This document shows, piece after piece, positions 33,197 to 42,075 of a DNA stretch of 64,000 bases. Below the pieces are notes generated by a model. That model was not told where the DNA came from. It saw nothing but the letters and a program-made list of their open reading frames with translations, and searched no databases. A program made the translations under genes and the position numbers. Source of the stretch: LMEP-6097 sp049314535 (GTDB lineage Bacteria > Cyanobacteriota > Vampirovibrionia > LMEP-6097); contig JBMOEX010000001.1 of NCBI GenBank assembly GCA_049314535.1, positions 1 to 64,000 on the forward strand, read 5' to 3'. Within the stretch, counting starts at the first letter, position 1, and the number at the start of each line of letters is the position of its first letter.

Positions 33197-33925
33197 TTGC
33201 AGTTTTTAGGATTATGCTTTTTAAATTTTTATCTATCTTTAAAACAGATAGTTGCATTTAGGGTAGAAAAGACAGAATTAGTTAGACAGTTAGTTTTTAT
33301 TGCTTATGAATCATTACCGATGATTCTTGTTTTAACTTGTGTAAGTAGCTTAATTATTACGGTTAATACGGCTACAGAGCTTATTAAATATGGTGGTCGG
33401 GAGCTCATCGGGGCTGCTATAACTTTAAGTAATTTACAGGAAATTACACCGATATTTATCGCTTTTGCAATTACGGCACGTTGTGGGACTGCTTTCACTG
33501 CTGAAATAGCTACTATGAAAATCAGTGATCAATTAGATGCTCTTAAAATTATGAAGATAGACCAGTTGTATTACTTAATGACTCCTAAGCTACTTGCGAT
33601 TATTTTACTTACCCCCTTCGTTTTAGCGATTTCTGCACTAGTTAGCATGGTCTCTGGCATGTTAATGGCTAATTATGCTATCAAGTTAGAGTATTTTGAG
33701 TTTTTAGACTCAGCGTGGAGGTATGCGAGCCTTAAGGAGTATTTTTATCCTTTAATTAAAGCTGAGATATTTAATATTTATACTGTTATTGTCTGTGTTA
33801 CCTGTGCACTTACTGCTGGTGATTCATCGAAGGATGTAGGTATAGCTACTAGCCGTGCTTCTACTGCTGTTTTGATTGGAGTTGTTATCATTAATGGTTT
33901 CTTGACTCCGATTATGTATCACTAG
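33197..33925 (+). CDS. mlaE: MlaE-family phospholipid transport permease
   Basis: An integral membrane permease of the MlaE/YrbE family, which in diderms moves phospholipids between the membranes, usually with an ATPase (MlaF) and MCE protein (MlaD). The 242 residues have five or so hydrophobic helices and family features: ESLPMILVLTCVSSLIITV, TARCGTAFTAEIATMKISDQLDALKIM, and TSRASTAVLIGVVIINGFLTPIM. TTG is the only sensible start and lies directly after the alaS stop. No mlaF or mlaD lies next to it, so partners must be elsewhere. Confidence 0.88.
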   Translation: MQFLGLCFLNFYLSLKQIVAFRVEKTELVRQLVFIAYESLPMILVLTCVSSLIITVNTATELIKYGGRELIGAAITLSNLQEITPIFIAFAITARCGTAFTAEIATMKISDQLDALKIMKIDQLYYLMTPKLLAIILLTPFVLAISALVSMVSGMLMANYAIKLEYFEFLDSAWRYASLKEYFYPLIKAEIFNIYTVIVCVTCALTAGDSSKDVGIATSRASTAVLIGVVIINGFLTPIMYH

Positions 33926-34186
33926 GTTAGTTATTCTTGAAAATATTGTTTTTAATTCTGGTGAATCATCATTTTGAATAATTCGAGGATTATTTTAAAT
34001 ATTTCCCCAAATCTTAACCACTCATTAATAAAAAATACGAATTATCTTTAATAGTATGGCCCCATTTCTTGATTTTCATATTCATTTTCATGTTCTTAGA
34101 TGAAGAATCTAGACCATGGAATATTGGCATATGAATTATTAAGTCTTGAAGATCTGTTATACGAAAAACAGAAAAGATAGGAGACA

Positions 34187-34549
34187 GTGGAAAGTAGAGA
34201 AGCAATAAAGTCATCATTAAAGGTCCAGCTTGATAAATACAGCAGGATGGTTCCCGTATTGTCTGGCATTATTTTTATTCTATGTTCTGCGGTTCTTTTA
34301 ATTTTGAGACTTTTTTCATCGGAAGCAGACGTTGATGTCATAGCATTAGTCGCAGATACGCTTACTGTTGCTAGCATCATTGCGTTTATATCCTTTTTTA
34401 TCTTACGGCTGCTTGTTGAGAATGTGCAGAGAGCACATGTCAAGAGCTTTGCTAAAAAGAGAGAATTAAGGTTACAGCGCAGAGAAGAGGAGCTTGCGAT
34501 GAGATACAAAAAACTTCAAACATTTGATCAATCAAGTTTGAAAAAATAA
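34187..34549 (+). CDS. Small two-helix membrane protein, unknown
   Basis: 120 residues with a GTG start. A charged N-terminus is followed by two hydrophobic helices (VPVLSGIIFILCSAVLLILRLF and VIALVADTLTVASIIAFISFFILRLLV), then a strongly basic cytoplasmic coil (KSFAKKRELRLQRREEELAMRYKK). Not recognised. It sits 14 bp upstream of the sigma factor on the same strand, so it could be co-transcribed and involved in its control, but this is inference. The 261 bp before it contain no gene. Confidence 0.65.
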   Translation: MESREAIKSSLKVQLDKYSRMVPVLSGIIFILCSAVLLILRLFSSEADVDVIALVADTLTVASIIAFISFFILRLLVENVQRAHVKSFAKKRELRLQRREEELAMRYKKLQTFDQSSLKK

Positions 34550-34563
34550 GGCGGCAATAATTT

Positions 34564-35427
34564 ATGGTAACTAGCTCATCGCAATCTAATTCAAAGGGGT
34601 CTACGGAGTCAAAAAAAGAATTACTTATATCTCATCCTTTGCAATTAAATCTTAAAAGCGTTGAAAGAAAAGCTGAGAACACAAGGCTATGGGCAAGATA
34701 TAACCAAGTTAATAAAAAAACTGAACTTAGAGAACAGTTAATTATTAGGTATGCTCATCTGGTAAATTGGGTAGTCGGTAGGTTCCCTCAATTAGAGACA
34801 GCTGATTTTGATAAAGAGGATTTAATGGGTTACGGGACTATTGGTCTTATTGAGGCTATAGATCGCTTTGATAATACTAAAGACTGTTCATTTGAGACTT
34901 TCGCTACTAATAGAATTCGTGGAGCGATTCTTGATTTTTTAAGATCTAGAGATTTTCTTTCACGAAACAGTCGAGAGAGAGTAAAGAGATTTAATCAGAG
35001 ATTAGCAGAGTTGGAGTCACGTTTAGGCTATACTCCGACGGATGAAGAGATAAAAAAACATTTAACTATAGAAAATGAAGAATTAAGAGTACTTCAACAA
35101 GAATCTAGTGCTGTAATATTCTCATTAGATGCTCAAGAAAATGGTAATTCATCAGAAGAGTCATCTGTGGCTTTAGTGGACAAAATGCCTTCTAAAGCTG
35201 AGGCTACTGAGGATTATGCTGAGTCCAATCTTGTGAGAGACAAGCTTGCTGCGGCAATAGATAGTCTAAAAGAAAGAGAGAGGCTAATAATTTCTCTGTA
35301 TCATTATGAGAAATTAACTTTTAAGGAGATAGGAACTATACTAGATATTTCAGAATCTAGAGCAAGTCAGCTCCACCAGAAGTCTTTACAGAAATTAAGA
35401 ACCATTATGAAAGATTTCGTTATTTAA
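34564..35427 (+). CDS. FliA/WhiG-type alternative sigma factor
   Basis: A sigma-70 family group 3 factor (sigma-28 type), directing RNA polymerase to a special regulon. Region 2: LVNWVVGRFPQ, DKEDLMGYGTIGLIEAIDRFD, FETFATNRIRGAILDFLRSRD. Region 3: RVKRFNQRLAELESRLGYTPTDEEI. Region 4 helix-turn-helix: LKERERLIISLYHYEKLTFKEIGTILDISESRASQLHQKSLQKLR. At 287 residues it carries an N-terminal extension of about 35 polar residues. No flagellar genes are in the window, so whether it controls motility, sporulation-like development or secretion is unknown. Its end overlaps the convergent rseP by 8 bp. Confidence 0.9.
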   Translation: MVTSSSQSNSKGSTESKKELLISHPLQLNLKSVERKAENTRLWARYNQVNKKTELREQLIIRYAHLVNWVVGRFPQLETADFDKEDLMGYGTIGLIEAIDRFDNTKDCSFETFATNRIRGAILDFLRSRDFLSRNSRERVKRFNQRLAELESRLGYTPTDEEIKKHLTIENEELRVLQQESSAVIFSLDAQENGNSSEESSVALVDKMPSKAEATEDYAESNLVRDKLAAAIDSLKERERLIISLYHYEKLTFKEIGTILDISESRASQLHQKSLQKLRTIMKDFVI

Positions 35428-36517
35428 CGAAAAAGGATCTAATATCATTAATAGTGGTTATCGCCATTAAACTTAGAAGGAATATAAAACCTGCTTGTAC
35501 TAAGCCATCCTGAAGTTTAGTCGAAGGCTTTTTCTTAAATATGGCTTCATAGCCTAGAAATAGAAGATGACCACCATCTAAAGCTGGTATCGGTAATAGG
35601 TTTATAACTGCAAGATTTAAGCTCAAGAGGAAAGCAAACTCGAGTATCATCCAAAGGTTATGTTTTATATCTTGAGTGATTAACTGAACTATACCTACTA
35701 TCCCTTTTACGTCACCTAAACTTGCTGTAGCGAAATCTAAGTGAAGACCAAAGATACTCACTACTTTAGCGAGAAGAGAAGCTAAAATGGCAAAAACTGA
35801 AAAGATCATCATCACTGTGGCATTAACAGTGAATTTTAATCCTGAGAAAATAGCCATAAAAATATTTTCAGATTTCATATATTCTTTTTCATAACCGAGT
35901 TGTACACCGATAACACCCTCTGAGTGAACCGAGTAAATTTTATCTTTATTAGCTACCTTGATTTGTATATCTTGATTTTTAAATTCTGCGATTTTACTTT
36001 GCATCTGAGTGCCAGTATTTATCGCGATTCCGTTTATAGATAAGATTTTATCTCCAGCTTCTAGTCCAGCTATTTTAGCTGCGGAAGTATCACTGGTAAA
36101 ACCTTTTATAACAGTACTCGGTACTATTTTGGGAAGACCAATGCTCATAGCCATGACTACAGCAAGTAAAAAGGCGAATATGATATTAAAAGCTACTCCA
36201 GCAACGGCAACTACGGCTCGCGGTAATACTGGGAATTTACGAAAAGGTTTTAGATCATCTATTTCTTTAAGAGTTTCTTCACTGGTTTCATCGTGAGTTT
36301 CAGGTATCGCTACAAAGCCACCTATAAGCAGAAAATAAAAACGGAACCTAGTTCCCCATCTTTTACAGATCTCTATATATGGTCCAAAAGGCATGCCTAT
36401 ACCAAATATTGGTGTCTGGAAGCCATAAAATTTAGCTGCAAGAAAATGCCCGAATTCGTGTACTACTATAAGTAAAGTTATAATCAGTATGCTAAGCAGA
36501 ACGAAAAGAAAGTCCAT
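35420..36517 (-). CDS. rseP: RseP/RasP-type site-2 membrane metalloprotease
   Basis: An intramembrane zinc protease that cuts membrane-anchored regulators such as anti-sigma factors. The first helix carries HEFGH (VVHEFGHFLAAKFYGF). A single PDZ domain follows (about 140-200, AKIAGLEAGDKILSINGIAI), and the C-terminal helices carry NLLPIPALDGGHLLF with the LDG zinc ligand. I prefer ATG 36517 (MDFLFVLLSI) to ATG 36535 because the membrane helix begins there. Its 3' end overlaps that of the sigma factor, a convergent pair. Confidence 0.93.
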   Translation of the reverse strand: MDFLFVLLSILIITLLIVVHEFGHFLAAKFYGFQTPIFGIGMPFGPYIEICKRWGTRFRFYFLLIGGFVAIPETHDETSEETLKEIDDLKPFRKFPVLPRAVVAVAGVAFNIIFAFLLAVVMAMSIGLPKIVPSTVIKGFTSDTSAAKIAGLEAGDKILSINGIAINTGTQMQSKIAEFKNQDIQIKVANKDKIYSVHSEGVIGVQLGYEKEYMKSENIFMAIFSGLKFTVNATVMMIFSVFAILASLLAKVVSIFGLHLDFATASLGDVKGIVGIVQLITQDIKHNLWMILEFAFLLSLNLAVINLLPIPALDGGHLLFLGYEAIFKKKPSTKLQDGLVQAGFIFLLSLMAITTINDIRSFFVK

Positions 36518-36568
36518 TAGAGCTAAGTTTATCATGGTGACCTAAGTGTGTCTCTTTAAGAATCTATT

Positions 36569-36594
36569 GAAAAATGCTTATAGTAGCATTTTTC
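36569..36594 (-). terminator. Hairpin terminator after the GT9 gene
   Basis: GAAAAATGC (36569-36577) pairs over 9 bp with GCATTTTTC (36586-36594) around an 8-nt loop, located 15 bp downstream of the glycosyltransferase stop on the minus strand, with T-rich stem ends. Confidence 0.65.
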
Positions 36595-36608
36595 GACAAG
36601 TAGCTAAA

Positions 36609-37652
36609 TTAGCGTGAAAAGCCTATGGATAAAAGCTTTTCAAAAAGTTTTTCGGGGCTTATTTTATTCATAGAGCCGTTATCTTTTTTGAAAGTTCTTT
36701 TATGGCTAGCTTTGGTTTGATAGATTTCATCATAGCTAAGATAATCAAAGCTATATGGTCCAGAGCGTTTTGCGGAAGTTGGTCCATAGATTCCAATTAT
36801 TTGTGCAGAGTCTGAATTATAGAGAGCATCTGCAGCTAGGTGTAGTGGACCAGTATCTACTCCTAATATTAAATCAGCATCCTTGAAGAACATTCTCAGA
36901 CCAATAAGGCCTTTATCTAGAACTAATGTGCATTTTTGATAATTATGCGGTAATAAATCATGGGTAATAGATTCTAAATAGGCTTTATCAGAAAGAGTGC
37001 CCGTGAGATAAAATTTAGCTGCTGGAAATTCTACGCTGATTTTCTCTATGATGCTTACCCAGTGGTTTTTTGGCCAGAACTTAGTTTCCCAAGTCGTGCA
37101 GGGGATGAGCACTACTTTTCGTAAAGGGATATTTTTAGCAGAGCGTAAAATCTTTTTAGGTTTATATGCTTCTGGAATTTTACCTTGAAAAAACTCATGA
37201 AAAAAAAATTCGCTGAGAAAAAAATTCGCTAATTTAAAATTATGCTCAACTACATGAAAATTCTTATCCCAAATAGAATGCTGTCTTAATTTCATATCAT
37301 AAAGTAATCCAGCTATTTTCTCACGAGGTTCTGCAAAGCCTACTCTTCTTTCAGCAAGAGAGAATAAACTGATAAAACTAGTTTTAAGCAGTCCCTGAAA
37401 ATCGATGACATAGTCATATTTTTCTTTAATAAGATCTCCCAGAGTGTTGATTATGCTGCTGAACTTTTTATCTTTCAGAGTATGAATTTTATTTATAAAA
37501 CTAAGCTCTAGTAAGAGGTCTTGAAATTTTTCATAAATTAGAAAATCTATAGAGTAATCTAATTCATTAGCTTCTAGATTTGCATTTATATATTTTAGTG
37601 CAGGGAAACTGTGAACGATGTCTCCAAGAGCACTTAAACGAATAATAAGTAT
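36609..37652 (-). CDS. GT9 heptosyltransferase-like glycosyltransferase without a standard start codon
   Basis: Family 9 glycosyltransferase, probably adding heptose or a related sugar to an outer-membrane glycolipid core. The frame reads KILIIRLSALGDIVHSFPALKY at the start, then YDYVIDFQGLLKT, RVGFAEPREKIAGLLYD, VLIPCTTWETKFWPKNHW and DADLILGVDTGPLHLAADAL, all GT9 hallmarks. There is no ATG, GTG or TTG upstream of the LSALGD segment: the frame is closed by TAG just upstream. ATA 37650-37652 or ATT 37644-37646 are the only plausible initiators. The first ATG (37295) would delete the N-terminal Rossmann domain. It follows acpS with about 20 bp or less between them. Confidence 0.8.
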   Translation of the reverse strand: MLIIRLSALGDIVHSFPALKYINANLEANELDYSIDFLIYEKFQDLLLELSFINKIHTLKDKKFSSIINTLGDLIKEKYDYVIDFQGLLKTSFISLFSLAERRVGFAEPREKIAGLLYDMKLRQHSIWDKNFHVVEHNFKLANFFLSEFFFHEFFQGKIPEAYKPKKILRSAKNIPLRKVVLIPCTTWETKFWPKNHWVSIIEKISVEFPAAKFYLTGTLSDKAYLESITHDLLPHNYQKCTLVLDKGLIGLRMFFKDADLILGVDTGPLHLAADALYNSDSAQIIGIYGPTSAKRSGPYSFDYLSYDEIYQTKASHKRTFKKDNGSMNKISPEKLFEKLLSIGFSR

Positions 37653-37671
37653 TTTAAATTTAGTCTTTTTT

Positions 37672-38082
37672 TTAAGTATTTTCGCTATAACCTATTACCA
37701 CTGCTATACTCATGGTCTTTTCATGGCTGATGGATATATCCCATTTACTAAGACCTAATTTTTCTGCGACTTTAGCAGCGTTGTTAATTAGTTTGACATA
37801 CGGAGCTGAGGAATTTTCGTATTTAAGAATTAATATGTCTTGAAAGCTAATCTCTTTTCCTATACCCGTGCCAAGTGCTTTAGCTACAGCTTCCTTTGCT
37901 GCATATCTAGCTGCAATTCGATGATTGATAGAGGGTTTTAAATTTTTTTGATTTAAGCCAAATTCTAAATAGTCCTGTTCTTCTGTCGTGAGTATACGGG
38001 CGATAAACTTCTTGCCGTAACGCCTGAGAATTTTTTCTATTCTTTTAGGGTCGCAGAGGTCTGTACCGATCTTAATAGTCAT
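37672..38082 (-). CDS. acpS: Holo-[acyl-carrier-protein] synthase
   Basis: Transfers 4'-phosphopantetheine from CoA to a serine of acyl carrier protein, activating fatty acid synthesis. The 136 residues carry the two signatures: IGTDLCDPKRIEKILRRYGKKF (magnesium-binding Asp) and RIAARYAAKEAVAKALGTGIG (catalytic Glu), plus DISISHEKTMSIAVV near the end. It is placed 3 bp after the CrtC-like gene and just before the GT9 gene, all on the minus strand, so it may be the second last gene of a five-gene operon starting with the ABC ATPase at 42768. Confidence 0.94.
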   Translation of the reverse strand: MTIKIGTDLCDPKRIEKILRRYGKKFIARILTTEEQDYLEFGLNQKNLKPSINHRIAARYAAKEAVAKALGTGIGKEISFQDILILKYENSSAPYVKLINNAAKVAEKLGLSKWDISISHEKTMSIAVVIGYSENT

Positions 38083-38085
38083 AGA

Positions 38086-39279
38086 TTAATATCCTACTAA
38101 TTCCATGTAACCTTTGCCTGTGATTTTATTTTTACTAAACTCGCCATTAACTTCTATGGCTCCTTCATAATATGGATAATTATTCTGATGCTCCTGCTCT
38201 TTTAGCAGAGGTTTAATTTTAACTTTTAGATCTAGTTTCGGAATTTCCATAGTCCAAGAAATTGGATATTCAGCACCACTATATTTACTTTTAAATTTTT
38301 CGGTACTGCTAAGAATTATATCTTGAGCTGTAAATGGGTGTTTTTCACCAGCCGCATCTATGATAACACCACCACTGTGTGTTAGATCCGTATTGTTGTC
38401 TTGATCTCTAAGTCTGTAGTACATTATTTCGACATTGTTTTCTAATTGTAAAGCGAACCAATCCCAGCCAGCTAAAGTATCTCCGAGTGAACTTGTGCTA
38501 AATTCTCTGTCTAACCAACTAAATCCTTTAACTTTAAATACCTGATCTCCGATTTGTATTTTTCCTTTACTGGCTAGTTTCGAGATTGAATAATAGTATG
38601 AAGCATTACCAGCACCATTACTTTTTTGGCTTAAACCATCAAGACCCTGCAATGTAATCGGTTTAACTGGTTTTAAATTTAGTTTCATGCTGACACCCTT
38701 ATCCTGAGCTCTAAGGATTATGGGGAAAATATTTTCAGTAGTAGCTTTAGGACTTGATTGAATAGACCAATTTTTAACCCAGACTTTATAAGGATTTATC
38801 CTAGCTCCAGCCTGTCCTAAGCTTTCCCTGCCTAGTTTTTCAAAAGAATAGAATTTTTTATTGTGAATATCAGTAATAGCAAAGTGAGCCATATAGATCT
38901 CTTTAGTTTGCCAATTATTTAAGACGTTTTTCTTATCTTCTGCATCAAAAATAGGCTCCAACCCGTTTCTGAAGATAGTTAATTGATAGCCGAATTGGTG
39001 ACCATTAGCATCTTCTAAGTTTCCAGTATAATACCACCATTCAGTTTTAAATTCCTCGTGACTACCATGATCTTGTGGGAAACTGAAATCATAGGGATCT
39101 AATGCTTTAGCAAACTTAGTGTCTATTTCTTCATGTTTCAGTAATTCGCTAGGTTTTTGAAGCTTAAAACGTCTTTCATTAAAAGCTGTATTTGAAAAGA
39201 ATTTAGAGCCTAAAAATACAAGAATGAGCACTAAGCTAGAGATTAAAATTATTGCTAATTTAGAATTTTTTTTCTTCAT
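38086..39279 (-). CDS. CrtC/AttH-like lipocalin-fold exported protein
   Basis: Belongs to the family annotated as carotenoid 1,2-hydratase-like or AttH-like. An N-terminal membrane anchor (LAIILISSLVLILVFLGSKFF) is followed by the two-lobed beta fold: FSFPQDHGSHEEFKTEWWYYTGNL, GYQLTIFRNGLEP, MAHFAITD, and KGFSWLDREFSTSSLGDTLAGWDWFALQL. It immediately follows the FtsX-like permease and ABC ATPase genes; this trio is a recurring arrangement in diderms. A role in lipid or lipoprotein export from the inner membrane is likely, hydratase activity less so, because no carotenoid genes are present. Confidence 0.85.
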   Translation of the reverse strand: MKKKNSKLAIILISSLVLILVFLGSKFFSNTAFNERRFKLQKPSELLKHEEIDTKFAKALDPYDFSFPQDHGSHEEFKTEWWYYTGNLEDANGHQFGYQLTIFRNGLEPIFDAEDKKNVLNNWQTKEIYMAHFAITDIHNKKFYSFEKLGRESLGQAGARINPYKVWVKNWSIQSSPKATTENIFPIILRAQDKGVSMKLNLKPVKPITLQGLDGLSQKSNGAGNASYYYSISKLASKGKIQIGDQVFKVKGFSWLDREFSTSSLGDTLAGWDWFALQLENNVEIMYYRLRDQDNNTDLTHSGGVIIDAAGEKHPFTAQDIILSSTEKFKSKYSGAEYPISWTMEIPKLDLKVKIKPLLKEQEHQNNYPYYEGAIEVNGEFSKNKITGKGYMELVGY

Positions 39280-42060
39280 CTAAAATGCTTCATCCTTTTC
39301 TAATTCCCTTGGTGAGACTTTGGATTGAGTCTGGCTTGGGAAGATCGCTGCGATTAAGGCTGCTGTTACTGATATTAGAGTTGCAAGCAGTATACTCTTA
39401 AAATCGAGTGAGAAATTAATATCCCAACCGAAGGAGCGATGATTTATAACAAAAATCATTACCCAAGCGGAAGCAATGCCAAGTGGTATCGCAAAGATAC
39501 TGGATAGTAATCCCATTGTAAAGGCTTGTAAGGAAATTGATCTTTGAATGTCTTGCTTAGACATTCCTAAAGCTTTTAAAAGAGCGAATTCTTTTTCTCT
39601 TTCAATAATCAAGGATAGCAAAGCACTGAATATGCCAAAAGCGGCTACTATCACTGCGATGATCTTTAATGCTGATGTTACTCTAAATGTTCTATCGAAA
39701 ATCTCTAAAGATTCTTTGAGAAGTTCTTTGTTTGAGCGTATATCAAAGAAAGTCGGAGAAAGGCTTTCTTCAGCAGCTTTGATTTTATAAGCTTCGATAT
39801 AAGTTTTTATTTTATCTAGTTTTGGATTATTTTTTTTATTCGTAAGTAGGGACCACTGCACAACTCCATTTTCTGCGTTTTCGTTGTCATTTGTTTTTTT
39901 TACTTCTGTGGATTCTTTTAGGAAAATACCAAGCGAGCTTAAATTAGGATCTTCCCACAGTGAGCGATATAGGTCTTGATGCATCATTAAAAGACCTTGA
40001 TCAGAGCTGTAATCATTAAATATTCCCAAGATGGTAAATGTCTGTAATCCTTTGTCTGTTTGAAGTTTCACTCGATCATTGCATCTAACTTTATGCTTGT
40101 AGGCATAGGGAGCAGAAGCAATAAGACCTTGGCCTTTATCAAATTTATTCCAAATATCTTTAGTAGATTCTTTGAAAGTAAAAGAATTTTTTACGATAGG
40201 TAGGGAATTTATGCTCGCCACTCTAGTTGAGCCATATTGGGCGTGTAGCGGAACTCCAATTTCTGCGTTTTCGTCGTCCTCATGATCCTCATGTACTCCC
40301 AGTACATTCCGGTCATTCGTCCTCCTCAGCCTTGAACTTGTTCGTTCGGCTACACGCCCATATTCACCAATTACATCTCGCAAGTGATATTCACTAATAC
40401 CTATTATGTCTTCAGTCTGAAAGGTTTTGGTGAATTCTATTACTTTATTATTCAATGTTATATGGTTACGATGTGACACTTGTTTGGGAGTGGATATGTA
40501 AATGTCTGCAAATAAAGAAGCTGAAAGCCAGTCTTCTACAGTATTTCGGAAACTATTGATTGCGATATCGAGTGAAAGGTAGAGAGAGATAGCTACTGTC
40601 AGTGCTGCAATCGCTATAGCGTTACGGCTAAGATTCTTTTTAAGACTTCTTAGTGATATTAAAGAAGCTAATCCAAAAGTGTTTCTATAAAGCGGCTCTA
40701 AAATGTAATCGCTATGATAGGTGAGAAATGGTATGAAGCAGCTAAATCCAATAACCATTATAAATAAGCCAAAAAAGCAAGCTGAGATATTTTTTTCAAA
40801 AATCAGAAACAGTAATAGTGATAAAGAAATTAAAACTAAGCCTGCAATATTTAATTTTGGAAGATATTTTTTGACTGTCTCTTCAATGTCTATATTCTTT
40901 ATAACTTTAGTCACCGGACTGTTACTAGCTTCGTAAGCAGGTACTAGCGCTGATAACAATGCCGCAAATACACCTATTAATCCAGCTTTGAGAAATGTGA
41001 TATTACTGATATGTATCTGGCTTACTTGTAAAACAAAATAAAGATCATTAATAGTTCTTACGATAAAGCTTAAAAGAACGTTAGCGAGTAGGTAGCCTAA
41101 TCCGATGCCTATCAGTGAACCGATTATTGCAAATAGCAGTGATTCAAATATTATTAAAGAAAAAATTTCTTTTTGACTGACGCCGATTGTTCTGAGAAAG
41201 CCAAATATTTTGCGACGCTGAAGAACCGCAAATGTCATAGTGTTATAAATTAAAAAGATGCCAACCAGCATAGCTAAAAGACTTAGAGCACTAAGATTAG
41301 CATTGAAGGATTTAGTCATGGATTCTTGAGCTTGATTGCGTTCTGAGGATTTAATTAAAACTAGACTAGGATCTATAGCAAAGAGTATATTTTTTAACTC
41401 ATTCTCTTCTTCTGGCTTCAGAATTAAATCTATTCTGCTTATATAGTTTTGTAATTTTAATAATTCTTGAGCTGTAGATATATCCATGAACAGCAAGTTA
41501 TCAAGGGACGTACTAGCTGGGGCGTTATCTGAATCAATTAGACCATAAAGTTTTAGGCGATAGGTTTCGTCATTTTGATCTATCAGTAAAGGATCTCCAG
41601 GCAGAATTCTAAATTTCTCTGCAGTATGCTTTGTGGTGAAAAAACCTTCTAGCTTATTAATAAAAGCTGATGGATTATATTGCTTTCTGGAATTGAACTC
41701 TTTAAAAATACTTCTAAAAGCTATATCACTGAAGGGATCTATACCAATAACCTTGAGCAAACGATTATTCTTAGTGACGAAACCTTCTATAAGAGGAGTT
41801 ACTGTGAGTTTATATTTATTCTCTAAATTGACAACCAGCTCTTCGTCTATTTTCCCTCCATTATTAATAATATGGTGAGTAGCTTTGCCATTTATAATTT
41901 CAGTGGAAAGCTCAAACGATTTTTTAGCAGATTCTATCGCTAAGTCTGTGGCTGTGATAATTGCGACAGAAAGAACTATGCCAGTTATTAAAGAAGCGAA
42001 TTGCCAGATGTTTTTAGTTAAGAATCTAATACTTGAAAGATATAGTGATTTAGTTAACAA
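39280..42060 (-). CDS. FtsX/LolC-type ABC transporter permease with two in-frame repeats
   Basis: A large permease (926 residues) with two FtsX-like four-helix modules: an N-terminal anchor, a periplasmic domain, helices at about 255-380 (LSLLAMLVGIFLIYNTMTFAVLQRRKIFGFLRTIG), a central helix pair, and C-terminal helices (VTSALKIIAVIVAAFGIFSALLSLIIEREKEFALLKALGMS). The second periplasmic domain contains the full 121-bp repeat copy B (residues about 568-607) and half copy K (about 725-737), making the protein roughly 50 residues longer. It partners the ATPase encoded 15 bp upstream and abuts the CrtC-like gene. Likely function: extraction or export of lipids or lipoproteins. Confidence 0.88.
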   Translation of the reverse strand: MLTKSLYLSSIRFLTKNIWQFASLITGIVLSVAIITATDLAIESAKKSFELSTEIINGKATHHIINNGGKIDEELVVNLENKYKLTVTPLIEGFVTKNNRLLKVIGIDPFSDIAFRSIFKEFNSRKQYNPSAFINKLEGFFTTKHTAEKFRILPGDPLLIDQNDETYRLKLYGLIDSDNAPASTSLDNLLFMDISTAQELLKLQNYISRIDLILKPEEENELKNILFAIDPSLVLIKSSERNQAQESMTKSFNANLSALSLLAMLVGIFLIYNTMTFAVLQRRKIFGFLRTIGVSQKEIFSLIIFESLLFAIIGSLIGIGLGYLLANVLLSFIVRTINDLYFVLQVSQIHISNITFLKAGLIGVFAALLSALVPAYEASNSPVTKVIKNIDIEETVKKYLPKLNIAGLVLISLSLLLFLIFEKNISACFFGLFIMVIGFSCFIPFLTYHSDYILEPLYRNTFGLASLISLRSLKKNLSRNAIAIAALTVAISLYLSLDIAINSFRNTVEDWLSASLFADIYISTPKQVSHRNHITLNNKVIEFTKTFQTEDIIGISEYHLRDVIGEYGRVAERTSSRLRRTNDRNVLGVHEDHEDDENAEIGVPLHAQYGSTRVASINSLPIVKNSFTFKESTKDIWNKFDKGQGLIASAPYAYKHKVRCNDRVKLQTDKGLQTFTILGIFNDYSSDQGLLMMHQDLYRSLWEDPNLSSLGIFLKESTEVKKTNDNENAENGVVQWSLLTNKKNNPKLDKIKTYIEAYKIKAAEESLSPTFFDIRSNKELLKESLEIFDRTFRVTSALKIIAVIVAAFGIFSALLSLIIEREKEFALLKALGMSKQDIQRSISLQAFTMGLLSSIFAIPLGIASAWVMIFVINHRSFGWDINFSLDFKSILLATLISVTAALIAAIFPSQTQSKVSPRELEKDEAF
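39849..39888 (-). repeat. Half palindromic element, type-1 arm (copy K)
   Basis: GGGACCACTGCACAACTCC and the adjoining complement of the core (TTTTCTGCGTTTTCG) match copy A except one arm base. The left half is missing. It reads in frame with the permease as NENAENGVVQWSL. Confidence 0.85.
40239..40359 (-). mobile_element. Full-length 121-bp palindromic element, arm type 2 (copy B)
   Basis: Inverted ends GGGCGTGTAGCGGAAC and GTTCGGCTACACGCCC pair at 15 of 16 positions. It is flanked by a perfect direct repeat ATATT (40234-40238, 40360-40364); the two bases before it (CC) also match. The core is nearly the same as copy A, yet the arms are unrelated to type 1. In the host frame it gives GRVAERTSSRLRRTNDR, then VHEDHEDDENAEIGVP. 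Insert plus duplication is 126 bp, exactly 42 codons. Confidence 0.9.
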
Positions 42061-42075
42061 AGCAAAGTTTTCCCT

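Noticed and set aside
37660..37690. Simple frameshift in the A-run as explanation for the GT9 start
   Set aside because: Adding or removing an A joins the frame to sequences closed by stops (TAA of acpS, or TAG), so no normal start codon is gained.
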